In this document: piece by piece, positions 1 to 5,973 of the stretch
How the letters are laid out: every line of letters begins with the position of its first letter
How positions within the stretch are numbered: the stretch's first letter is position 1
Assembly: GCA_018303645.1 (NCBI GenBank)
Contig: JAGVXR010000036.1
Coordinates: forward strand, 1-9,528
Reading direction: 5' to 3'
Origin: Candidatus Woesearchaeota archaeon
Lineage (GTDB): Archaea; Nanobdellota; Nanobdellia; Woesearchaeales; GW2011-AR4
DNA length: 9,528 nt
The notes under the pieces: model-generated
Database searches by the model: none
Told to the model about the DNA's origin: nothing
Seen by the model: the letters and a program-made list of their open reading frames with translations, nothing else
Made by a program: the position numbers and the translations under genes

Positions 1-21
1 TCAGTCTGGTTAGAATGCTCG

Positions 22-43
22 AGTCTCCAAAAGAGGCGGCAGA
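22..43 (+). other. tRNA-Ile intron 1, position 30/31, 22 nt
   Basis: The splice motif is visible. The 4-bp central helix is TGCT (16-19) with GGCA (38-41), with one U-G pair. The 5' bulge is C20-G21|A22 and the 3' bulge is G42-A43|A44, each cut after the second base. The inner helix is GTCTC (23-27) with GAGGC (33-37), closed by the loop CAAAA. No outer helix forms, so it is a relaxed BHB. Splicing restores A31 of the anticodon stem. Confidence 0.65.
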
Positions 44-50
44 ACTGATA

Positions 51-62
51 ACCAGCTCAGAC
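51..62 (+). other. tRNA-Ile intron 2, canonical position 37/38, 12 nt
   Basis: The anticodon stem is the outer helix. The central helix is CTGA (45-48, tRNA positions 32-35) with TCAG (57-60). The 5' bulge is T49-A50|A51 and the 3' bulge is A61-C62|A63. The inner part is a bare 5-nt loop, CCAGC. This is the canonical 37/38 site with a bulge-helix-loop form. Twelve nucleotides is very short for a tRNA intron. Confidence 0.7.
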
Positions 63-106
63 ATCGAGTGGTCGACAGTTCAAATCTGTCCAGGCCCATC
101 CCCTTA

Positions 107-112
107 TTTTTT
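107..112 (+). terminator. T-run terminator after tRNA-Ile
   Basis: Six consecutive Ts begin 9 nt after the tRNA 3' end in otherwise mixed sequence. This matches the short T-tract at which archaeal RNA polymerase ends tRNA transcripts. No hairpin is needed or seen. Confidence 0.5.
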
Positions 113-171
113 GTCAATACTCATATATTAATTCATAAAAAAATTCAAAATTTCTTTTAACTACCACAAAG

Positions 172-183
172 TTTAAATATAAG
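172..183 (+). promoter_or_regulatory. TATA box of the lipoprotein gene
   Basis: TTTAAATATAAG is a good archaeal box A, preceded by the purine-containing ACAAAG that could act as BRE. Placing the start about 26 nt downstream gives a transcript beginning near 203. That leaves a leader of about 35 nt carrying the Shine-Dalgarno sequence at 228-235. Confidence 0.5.
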
Positions 184-239
184 TTATTATTTTAAAATAG
201 CAACACTTTTGTTTTATTAAAATAATGGGAGGGTGCATG

Positions 240-1934
240 ATGAATTTCAAAATGAGGTCTTTGGTTGTTTTGCTTGTAATTTCTGTTTTTCTGCTGAGCA
301 GCTGCGAGGTTTATCAGACTCTTTATGGAACAACTGCCCCGGAGGCGCCTGAAAAGGAGCCGGCAAAGGAAGCCGGGCAGGTTATAAGGGTTGAAGGCGA
401 CAATGCGAAAGATCCTTTAAACCTTGCAAAGACAGTTTATGCAACTGCGGCTGCAACGCCCCATGACCCTTTCAAGCTCGGAGAAAATCCTCTTGGACCA
501 TTTGACGAAGGAAAATCACTTGGATTTACATTGCAGCAATGGCTGGCTGCAAGCGGCATAGGGATTTACAGCGTTGACAATGAAAATGCGCAATTGGAAT
601 TGTCATTCAAGAATCTTGTCCCAAATGGAGTTTATACAGCATGGTGCTCAAGGTTCACATTCCCTCCGAATTTCAGCGCAGCTGACAAGCCCTGCGGCGC
701 TGAAGACGGCTCTGGAAACTCATTTACTGCAGACGAGAAGGGAACATCATCTTTCTCATTGAAGCTGAAGCCTCTTGAGGCAAGCACAAAGGAAACGGCA
801 TCTATGATTGCAGTTGCATACCACAGCGACGGCAAGACATACGGAGCAAGTCCGGGAGATTTTGGCTTGAACAGCCACGTGCAGGTGTTCTTCCTCATGC
901 CTGAGCCGGCAACTGACGCCACAAAGTACCAGGTTCCTATCAAGTTTGCAAACCACATAGACTCAAATTTTCCCGAGCAGGACGTTTTCATAGAAAAGCC
1001 TGGGGAAGCCATGGAGGAAAAGCCAGAAGCAACAGGAGAAATAGTCAAGGAAGAGCCCCAAGAAGCGCCTGAGGAAAAGGAAGAATTAATAGAGGAAAAG
1101 CCTGGGGAGGTTATGGAAGAGGGGCCAAGGGAAAAGCCAGTTGTTGTGGTAGTTCAGGAAACAGATGTTGTAAGCCTTGCACCAGAAGCAGAAGACCCAG
1201 ACAAGGACACTTCTTTGGTTTTCACCTTCACATCGCCTCTGAATGAAAACGGGGAATGGCAGACTGCATACGGGGATTCGGGCGAATATACAGTGACTGT
1301 AACAGCATCAGACGGCGAGTCAACAACATCAAGGGACGTTTTGATAATCGTAAACAAAAAGGAGGAAACTCCGGCAATAGACAGCGCTAAGCCGATTGAA
1401 AGCGGATTGGCAATTGATGAGACTCAAGCAATTGATTTCAGCGTTGCGGCAAGCGACTTAAACAAGGATATATTGTCATATGCATGGAAGGTTGACGGCA
1501 ATGATGTTGGAAATGAGGACAAATACACTTACCAGTCATCCTATGAGGATGCAGGCACCCACACTATCAAGATTGAAGTATCAGACGGCTTGTCAAGCGC
1601 AAGCAAAATATGGTCTGTTGATGTCAGAAATGTAAACAGGAAGCCAGCATTGGAGCAGATAACTGACATAAAAGCCAGGGAGACGGACAAGATTGTGATA
1701 ACTGCGCTTGCAACAGACGACGACAAGGATACCATAACCTATTTAATAAGCGATAAAAGGTTTGCGCAGGAAGACAATGTGTTCACATGGCAGACTGATT
1801 ATGACAGCTCGGGCTCTTACGAAGTTACTATAAGCGCAAGCGACGGGCAGGACACTACGGAGCAAACATTCAAAGTTACCGTTGAGAACGTAAACAGGCC
1901 GCCTGTAATAACCGACATAGTACAGAAAAAATAA
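240..1934 (+). CDS. Secreted lipoprotein with three Ig-like repeats
   Basis: This protein is about 564 aa and its function is unknown. I chose ATG 240 because GGAGG at 228-232 lies 7 nt upstream; ATG 237 and ATG 225 are alternatives. The N-terminus has a charged start, a hydrophobic core and the lipobox LSSC, with Cys22 as the likely lipidated residue, so the protein is probably anchored outside the cytoplasmic membrane. Residues about 60-240 form a compact domain I do not recognise, with conserved-looking YTAWC, YHSDGKTYG and NSHVQ segments and two cysteines that could form a disulfide. Residues about 250-302 are a Glu/Pro-rich linker with a repeated EKPGE[AV]MEE unit. The rest is three Ig-like (PKD/cadherin-type) repeats with ASDG and NVNRPP signatures. 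These repeats resemble the N-terminal repeats of the next gene. A T-run at 1942-1954 follows. A surface structural or adhesive role is inference. Confidence 0.85.
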   Translation: MNFKMRSLVVLLVISVFLLSSCEVYQTLYGTTAPEAPEKEPAKEAGQVIRVEGDNAKDPLNLAKTVYATAAATPHDPFKLGENPLGPFDEGKSLGFTLQQWLAASGIGIYSVDNENAQLELSFKNLVPNGVYTAWCSRFTFPPNFSAADKPCGAEDGSGNSFTADEKGTSSFSLKLKPLEASTKETASMIAVAYHSDGKTYGASPGDFGLNSHVQVFFLMPEPATDATKYQVPIKFANHIDSNFPEQDVFIEKPGEAMEEKPEATGEIVKEEPQEAPEEKEELIEEKPGEVMEEGPREKPVVVVVQETDVVSLAPEAEDPDKDTSLVFTFTSPLNENGEWQTAYGDSGEYTVTVTASDGESTTSRDVLIIVNKKEETPAIDSAKPIESGLAIDETQAIDFSVAASDLNKDILSYAWKVDGNDVGNEDKYTYQSSYEDAGTHTIKIEVSDGLSSASKIWSVDVRNVNRKPALEQITDIKARETDKIVITALATDDDKDTITYLISDKRFAQEDNVFTWQTDYDSSGSYEVTISASDGQDTTEQTFKVTVENVNRPPVITDIVQKK

Positions 1935-1941
1935 TTTATTA

Positions 1942-1954
1942 TTTTTTTCTTTTT
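1942..1954 (+). terminator. T-rich tract between the two surface-protein genes
   Basis: Seven Ts, a C and four to five more Ts lie 8 nt after the lipoprotein stop codon and just before the next Shine-Dalgarno. This could partly terminate the upstream transcript. It leaves open whether the two genes share an mRNA. Confidence 0.4.
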
Positions 1955-1970
1955 ATTAGAGGGGGAATCA

Positions 1971-3863
1971 ATGAATAAAAGGGCTGCGTTATTGCTAATC
2001 ATATTCTTAATTTTTCCCTATTCTGTTTTTTCTATTGCAACCTTTGCAGTCAGGGAAACAGAGAAGGTAGTCATAGAGCCGAAAGTGGATGATCCGGATG
2101 CAGACAACCTTGTCATATCGTATTCCCCTCCGCTGGATGAAAACGGGGAATGGCAGACAAGCTATGGAGATTCTGGCGAATACAAGTCCACAATAACGGT
2201 TTCTGACGGAGTGACAAGCGCTTCAGAAGACGTGCTGATTGTTGTTGAAAAGAAGGAGGAGAGCCCGAAAATAGAGTCATATCTTCCAAAAGAGAGCGGA
2301 TTGGAGATGAAGGAAGCAGAGTCAATGGATTTCAGGGTTCTGGCAACTGACTTGAACAAGGACGAATTAATCTATAAATGGATTTTAGACGGCAAAGAGG
2401 CAGAAGAGGGGCAGGAGTTCGCTTACTACGCAACCTACAGCGATGCAGGAGTCCATAAGTTGAGCGCTGTTGTTTATGACGGCACGGCAAGCGCAAGCAG
2501 GGAGTGGGAAATCAATGTTGAAAATGTAGATGTTGAGGGGCTGCTCGACGGAATAGAAGATGTTCAGGCTGATGAAAATGAGGATGTAAAATTAAAAATT
2601 CCTGATTTTGAGAAATATGGATTGGCATATTCAATCTCAGAGCCTCTTGGCAGCAAAAACGAGTGGAAAACGGGCTATAATGATGCAGGCTCTTACGAAA
2701 TAATCGTTCATGCAGAGGGAAAGGGATTCAGCAAAGACAAGACTGTAAATGTTGCTGTAAATGACATTGACAGGGCTCCTGTTTTCGACAGCATGGAAAA
2801 TGAGTTTGTTAATGAGGATCGAGATGTCAAAATAACATTAAATGCCAATGACCAGGATGGAGATGAAATAACTTATTCTGCAAGCAATCTGCCAGAAGGT
2901 TCAGTCTTGGAGGAAAACTCCTTTATTTGGAAACCGGGCTATGATACTGTAAGGAAAGAGGGCTTTGTCAACAAATTCCTGGACAAGTTCAGGGCGCTTG
3001 ACAGGAGCTTTTACATCCGGTTTTCCGCATCCTCAAAAGACAGGAAAATAGTCCAGAATGTTATCATAACAGTCAAGGACGTAAACAGGGCTCCTGTGCT
3101 GGAGGACATGGAGCCTATAACCATAAATGAGGGAGAAACACTGAGGATTGCGCCAAAAGCTTACGACCCCGACGGGGACAAAGTAAAATTGGGCTATTCT
3201 GGGTTTATTGATACTGACACTTTCAATTCAGGCTTTGACGACGCCGGAACCTATTATGTAAAGGTTACTGCAAGCGACGGCCTGCTGGAAGTTTCAAAGT
3301 TTGCGCAGATAATCATAAACGAAACCAACAGAGCCCCAATGTTCGGAAAAATAGAAAATGCGAAGGCAGGAGAAAATGACAATATTGCATTACTGCTGAA
3401 CGCCCAGGATCCTGACGGGGATGGAATAACCTACTCAATAGACAATCCGCCTGAAGGCTCTTCCCTGAAAGGAAACGTGTTTTTATGGACGCCTGGCTTT
3501 GATGTGGCGAATAAAAAAGAGATAACGGATTTTGACTTGGTTTTTGCTGCAAGCGACGGCAAAACAGAAACAAGGCAGATTGCTAAAGTTGAAGTGACTG
3601 ATAAAAACAGAATGCCAAAAATAATTGATGCGACAAAGAGCATTAATGCAAATATCAATAAGCCTGTGATTATGTCTGTAAAATCAGCTGATGAAGACGG
3701 CGATGACCTAACCTACACCTGGGACTTCGGTATTTTCCAGAAGTACAAGGCAACCGCCAGCCACCAAAGGACATTTACAAGCAGGGGGGCAAAGGCCGTG
3801 AAAGTCACTGTAAGCGACGGGATTGACGAGGTTGAGCAGGTGATAAATGTGAATGTTGTCTGA
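1971..3863 (+). CDS. Secreted multi-repeat Ig/cadherin/PKD-like protein
   Basis: This protein has 630 aa. ATG 1971 has a strong Shine-Dalgarno, GAGGGGG at 1959-1965, 5 nt upstream. Residues 1 to about 22 are a Sec signal peptide (MNKR, hydrophobic core, VFS cleavage region) with no lipobox, and no C-terminal membrane anchor is seen. The mature protein is about seven beta-sandwich repeats: roughly 23-95, 98-188, 189-268, 272-374, 375-455, 456-545 and 546-630. Repeats carry acidic DPDGD, DQDGD or DEDGD loops, typical of calcium-binding cadherin-like folds, and are joined by NRAP-type linkers. The last repeat has the PKD-like TYTWDFG strand. Repeats 1-2 align closely with the Ig-like part of the upstream lipoprotein, including a 22-base identity (1243-1264 and 2137-2158), so the genes are probably duplicates. 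A role in the cell envelope or host contact is inference. Confidence 0.85.
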   Translation: MNKRAALLLIIFLIFPYSVFSIATFAVRETEKVVIEPKVDDPDADNLVISYSPPLDENGEWQTSYGDSGEYKSTITVSDGVTSASEDVLIVVEKKEESPKIESYLPKESGLEMKEAESMDFRVLATDLNKDELIYKWILDGKEAEEGQEFAYYATYSDAGVHKLSAVVYDGTASASREWEINVENVDVEGLLDGIEDVQADENEDVKLKIPDFEKYGLAYSISEPLGSKNEWKTGYNDAGSYEIIVHAEGKGFSKDKTVNVAVNDIDRAPVFDSMENEFVNEDRDVKITLNANDQDGDEITYSASNLPEGSVLEENSFIWKPGYDTVRKEGFVNKFLDKFRALDRSFYIRFSASSKDRKIVQNVIITVKDVNRAPVLEDMEPITINEGETLRIAPKAYDPDGDKVKLGYSGFIDTDTFNSGFDDAGTYYVKVTASDGLLEVSKFAQIIINETNRAPMFGKIENAKAGENDNIALLLNAQDPDGDGITYSIDNPPEGSSLKGNVFLWTPGFDVANKKEITDFDLVFAASDGKTETRQIAKVEVTDKNRMPKIIDATKSINANINKPVIMSVKSADEDGDDLTYTWDFGIFQKYKATASHQRTFTSRGAKAVKVTVSDGIDEVEQVINVNVV

Positions 3864-3898
3864 TTAACCGGCATTCATTCAGATTCATCTTGACAATC

Positions 3899-3906
3899 TT
3901 TATAAA
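3899..3906 (+). promoter_or_regulatory. TATA box for the Hel308 C-terminal gene (leaderless)
   Basis: TTTATAAA is centred about 27 nt before ATG 3930, the spacing expected if transcription starts at or next to the A of the start codon. The interval is a pyrimidine tract with no Shine-Dalgarno, consistent with a leaderless mRNA. This gives the half helicase its own promoter. Confidence 0.65.
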
Positions 3907-3929
3907 CCACCTTTTCTTTTTCCTTTCTT

Positions 3930-5486
3930 ATGAAATCCCTGAAAATAGAGGAGAAGTCAGACAATGCCGTTCTTAACATTGCACTTGACACCCTAAAGAT
4001 GGGAAAGCAGGCTTTGATATTTGCCGGCACAAAAAAATCCGCTGAAAAGACTGCCGAGGAAATATCCAAGAAAATAAAGGAAGGGAATGAATCACTGAAT
4101 GCATTGGCTGAGGGGGCATTAAATGCGCTGCCGAGGCCTACAAAGCAGTGCGAAAGGCTTGCTTTCTGCATGAAAAATGGGATTGCGTTCCATCATGCAG
4201 GGCTGGTTGAAAAGCAGAGAAGCCTTATTGAGGAAAATTTCAGGAGCGGCGCAATAAAGATAATCTGCTGCACCCCAACCCTTGCTTACGGCGTTGATTT
4301 GCCGGCTTACAGGGCAATCATAAAGGATTTGAAAAGATATACCCTGCACGGCTTGAGCTGGATTCCAGTCCTTGATTACATGCAGATGTCCGGAAGGGCA
4401 GGGCGCCCAAATTATGATAAGGAAGGGCAGTCACTTGCGATTGCATCGACAAAATCTGAAAAGGAAAAAATAGAAGAAAGGTATGTCAATGGAACGCCTG
4501 AAGACATCTATTCAAAGCTTGCAGTCGAGCCTGTTTTGAGAACTTATGTCCTGTCATTGATATCTTCCAATTTTACTGCAACAAAAAAGCAGCTCTTTGA
4601 TTTTTTTGACAAGACTTTTTATGCATACCAGTTCAAGGACCTGAGAAGGCTGCATTCAACGCTTACAAAAGTCATTGACATGCTTGGCGAATGGGAGTTC
4701 ATAATACGCTCCGGAGAGGACTTTTCCAGCGCCAACGAGGTTGACGACGAGAAATTCAAGGCAACATTGATAGGCAAAAGAGCTGCGGAGCTTTATATAG
4801 ATCCTTTGACCGCCTACTTTATAATCACGTGCCTTAGAAACGCATCTGACAAAAAGCTTGACGCATTTTCATTCCTTCAGATGATATCGCATACTCTGGA
4901 GATAAGGCCCCTGCTCAAGGTCGGCATAAGGGAGTATGACAAGATACAGGAGGCGATGCTGGAGCACAGCGGCTTCCTGCTCGAGAACGAGCCTTCCATG
5001 TACGAGCCTGAATACGAGGACTTTCTGAATTCAGTGAAAACCGCGCTTATGCTTAGCCAATGGGTAAATGAAAATGACGAGGAATTTTTGCTCGAGGAGT
5101 ACAACATAAGGCCCGGAGAATTGAGAGTGAAGCTTGAGCTTGCAGACTGGCTGCTTTATGCCACAGAGGAGATAATCAAGATAATGCATTACCAGTCTTT
5201 GATAAAGGAAATTGTAAAGTTAAGGCTGAGGCTCAAGTACGGTGTCAAGGAAGAGCTGCTGCCCCTTGTAAGGCTGGAAAACATCGGAAGGGCAAGGGCA
5301 AGAATCCTATTCAGAAACAGGCTCAGGGACATCAAGGAATTGAAAAATGCGGATTTGGCAACCCTGACGCAAATTCTCGGCGAGAAAATTGCCTTGAGCG
5401 TGAAGAAGCAGCTTGGGCAGGAGCAGGCTGAAGTGCCTGAAAACAAGAGGAAAGGGCAGATAAGCTTGAGGGACTGGGAAGAATGA
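3930..5486 (+). CDS. hel308: Hel308 helicase, C-terminal half only (RecA2 to end)
   Basis: Hel308 is an archaeal Ski2-like 3'-5' DNA helicase acting at stalled forks. This 518-aa product begins about 25 residues before RecA2. Motif IV is near 26-45 (ALIFAGTKKSAE), followed by FHHAGL at 87-92, motif V at about 111-126 (CCTPTLAYGVDLPA) and motif VI at 148-160 (DYMQMSGRAGRP). The winged-helix and ratchet regions follow, with family-typical SKLAVEP..LRTYVL and TFYAYQF, then a helix-hairpin-helix at about 447-490 and a C-terminal QISLRDW that resembles a PCNA-binding motif. RecA1, with Walker A and the DExH box, is absent; full-length family members are about 700 aa. An in-frame TAA at 3903-3905 prevents upstream extension. 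ATG 3930 fits the leaderless promoter. The missing half may be a separate gene elsewhere (inference). Without it the protein cannot bind or hydrolyse ATP normally. Confidence 0.88.
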   Translation: MKSLKIEEKSDNAVLNIALDTLKMGKQALIFAGTKKSAEKTAEEISKKIKEGNESLNALAEGALNALPRPTKQCERLAFCMKNGIAFHHAGLVEKQRSLIEENFRSGAIKIICCTPTLAYGVDLPAYRAIIKDLKRYTLHGLSWIPVLDYMQMSGRAGRPNYDKEGQSLAIASTKSEKEKIEERYVNGTPEDIYSKLAVEPVLRTYVLSLISSNFTATKKQLFDFFDKTFYAYQFKDLRRLHSTLTKVIDMLGEWEFIIRSGEDFSSANEVDDEKFKATLIGKRAAELYIDPLTAYFIITCLRNASDKKLDAFSFLQMISHTLEIRPLLKVGIREYDKIQEAMLEHSGFLLENEPSMYEPEYEDFLNSVKTALMLSQWVNENDEEFLLEEYNIRPGELRVKLELADWLLYATEEIIKIMHYQSLIKEIVKLRLRLKYGVKEELLPLVRLENIGRARARILFRNRLRDIKELKNADLATLTQILGEKIALSVKKQLGQEQAEVPENKRKGQISLRDWEE

Positions 5487-5507
5487 AAATAAAATTAACA
5501 AAAATTA

Positions 5508-5515
5508 TTTAAAAT
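5508..5515 (+). promoter_or_regulatory. Possible TATA box for the structured RNA
   Basis: TTTAAAAT sits about 26 nt before roughly position 5538, just ahead of the closing helix of the RNA at 5548. The whole intergenic segment is AT-rich, so the match is weak evidence. A small hairpin, GTTGC/GCAAC (5524-5528/5532-5536), lies between the box and the RNA. Confidence 0.3.
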
Positions 5516-5547
5516 TTCAATCCGTTGCTTCGCAACATTATATAGTG

Positions 5548-5679
5548 CACGTCGGCATTCTGTCGTGGAAGTAAATTATCTTTGCGCTCCCCCTCCGTGC
5601 CTATTTATTTAGGACAGTAAGGCAATATGTCCTGAGCTGGGTTCCCACATCACGATGCAAGATAGTGGGAAGCGACGTG
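5548..5679 (+). ncRNA. Candidate structured RNA, family unknown
   Basis: No reading frame of note covers this stretch, yet it folds well. A 7-bp closing helix joins CACGTCG (5548-5554) to CGACGTG (5673-5679). Inside are two perfect hairpins: AGGACA/TGTCCT (5611-5616/5628-5633, 11-nt loop) and TTCCCAC/GTGGGAA (5642-5648/5665-5671, 16-nt loop). ATCACG in the last loop (5649-5654) could pair with CGTGAT (5676-5681), competing with the closing helix, as could GCACG/CGTGC (5547-5551/5596-5600). Such competing pairings are seen in regulatory RNAs. A T-run (5692-5696) follows. It did not match my recollection of RNase P RNA, SRP RNA, 5S rRNA, box C/D or box H/ACA guides, or a tRNA. Plus strand is assumed from the T-run and the neighbouring genes. 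Confidence 0.45.
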
Positions 5680-5691
5680 ATTTTGGAATTA

Positions 5692-5696
5692 TTTTT
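5692..5696 (+). terminator. T-run after the structured RNA
   Basis: Five Ts lie about 12 nt after the closing helix of the candidate RNA, in the sequence ATTATTTTTC. This is a plausible archaeal terminator but short, and T-runs are common in this AT-rich intergenic segment. Confidence 0.3.
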
Positions 5697-5742
5697 CTAA
5701 TGCCCATTCCTATTGAATAATCAACCAATTCTTTAACAAAAC

Positions 5743-5750
5743 TTTATAAA
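5743..5750 (+). promoter_or_regulatory. TATA box of tRNA-Arg
   Basis: TTTATAAA is centred about 29 nt before the first base of the tRNA (5776), giving a start a few bases upstream of the mature 5' end. This is the usual archaeal tRNA promoter arrangement. Confidence 0.6.
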
Positions 5751-5813
5751 TTGTTTTCTTTATCTTTAATTTATTGCCCCTGTAGTATAACGGACAAGAA
5801 CGTGAGGTTGCGG

Positions 5814-5827
5814 ATTTTCAAGCAGTA
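5814..5827 (+). other. tRNA-Arg intron 1, canonical 37/38, 14 nt
   Basis: The anticodon stem is the outer helix. The central helix is TTGC (5808-5811) with GCAG (5822-5825), one pair being U-G. The 5' bulge is G5812-G5813|A5814 and the 3' bulge is T5826-A5827|A5828. The inner part is only the loop TTTTCAA. It fits a bulge-helix-loop splice site for the archaeal tRNA endonuclease. Confidence 0.75.
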
Positions 5828-5848
5828 ACCTTAAGGTCGGGGTTCAAT

Positions 5849-5869
5849 ATGGAAAATGTTCCATGAAAT
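5849..5869 (+). other. tRNA-Arg intron 2, in the T-loop at 59/60, 21 nt
   Basis: This forms a complete BHB. The outer helix is the T-stem CGGGG/CCCCG. The central 4-bp helix is TTCA (5843-5846) with TGAA (5864-5867). The 3-nt bulges are A5847-T5848|A5849 and A5868-T5869|T5870. The inner helix is TGGAA (5850-5854) with TTCCA (5859-5863), closed by an AATG tetraloop. Cutting after the second bulge base on each side gives exactly a 7-nt T-loop. Confidence 0.8.
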
Positions 5870-5927
5870 TCCCCGCAGGGGCACCTGTTCTTAGTCAAAA
5901 TGCCCTCGACGTGTACATATAGTCTAC

Positions 5928-5941
5928 ATATAATATATATA
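5928..5941 (+). promoter_or_regulatory. TATA region and paired repeats before the integrase fragment
   Basis: A run of alternating A and T containing TATAATATATATA lies about 25 nt before the short leader of the integrase fragment. Two copies of TACATATA (5914-5921 and 5925-5932) sit 11 bp apart, one helical turn, which could be a regulator site or chance in AT-rich DNA. Confidence 0.35.
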
Positions 5942-5973
5942 CCATGAATACCCTTATTCTATTGGAGGCCAAA

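Larger units (their letters stand above)
1..98 (+). tRNA. tRNA-Ile(GAU), 5' end outside window, two introns
   Basis: The visible part starts inside the D-stem. D-loop 3-12 contains GG, the D-stem 3' strand is 13-16, and the anticodon stem is C18-G21 plus A44, pairing with TCGAG at 64-68. The variable loop is 69-73, the T-stem GACAG/CTGTC (74-78/86-90) encloses TTCAAAT, the acceptor 3' strand is CAGGCCC (91-97), and A98 is the discriminator. The raw gene is too long between the two anticodon-stem strands. Removing 22-43 and 51-62 leaves a perfect 7-nt loop CTGATAA with anticodon GAU. The remaining body (GGTTAGA D-loop, TGGTC variable loop, GGGCC-type acceptor) matches archaeal tRNA-Ile. CCA is not encoded. 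An alternative with one 35-nt intron and anticodon CTC would put C at position 37 and fits poorly. The 5' acceptor strand is not visible, so pairing there cannot be checked. Confidence 0.8.
5776..5883 (+). tRNA. tRNA-Arg(GCG) with anticodon-loop and T-loop introns
   Basis: The acceptor is GCCCCTG (5776-5782) with CAGGGGC (5876-5882), all seven pairs Watson-Crick, and discriminator A5883. The D-stem is 5785-5788/5798-5801, with a 9-nt loop containing GGA; the A after GG fits tRNA-Arg. The anticodon stem is TGAGG (5803-5807) with CCTTA (5829-5833). The variable loop is AGGT. The T-stem is CGGGG (5838-5842) with CCCCG (5871-5875). The gene is 108 nt. Removing 5814-5827 and 5849-5869 leaves a regular 73-nt tRNA with anticodon loop TTGCGGA and T-loop TTCAATT, so TTC and A58 are kept. 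Anticodon GCG reads CGC/CGU arginine codons. CCA is not encoded. A truncated integrase lies 90 nt downstream, suggesting this tRNA was an integration target. Confidence 0.88.

Noticed and set aside
23..62. Box C/D-like elements (TGATAA and CTGA-like) in the tRNA-Ile insert, as in archaeal tRNA-Trp introns
   Set aside because: The TGATAA belongs to the anticodon loop after splicing, and each intron is too short to be a guide RNA.
23..63. Reading the first tRNA as tRNA-Trp (CCA) or tRNA-Glu (CTC) with a single intron
   Set aside because: CCA cannot be placed in a 7-nt loop with the only good anticodon stem, and CTC leaves C at position 37 and no BHB; the two-intron Ile model explains every helix.
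632..1048. Minus-strand open frame of 138 codons opposite the lipoprotein gene
   Set aside because: It is the antisense shadow of a well-supported gene with signal peptide and domains; no start signal and low-quality protein sequence.
3875..4171. Minus-strand frame of 98 codons over the hel308 start
   Set aside because: Antisense to conserved helicase codons and to the hel308 promoter; no family resemblance.
5611..5671. CRISPR-like or transposon-end repeats in the structured RNA
   Set aside because: The hairpins are different sequences, not copies of one repeat, and there is no spacer pattern; no CRISPR array or insertion sequence is visible in the window.
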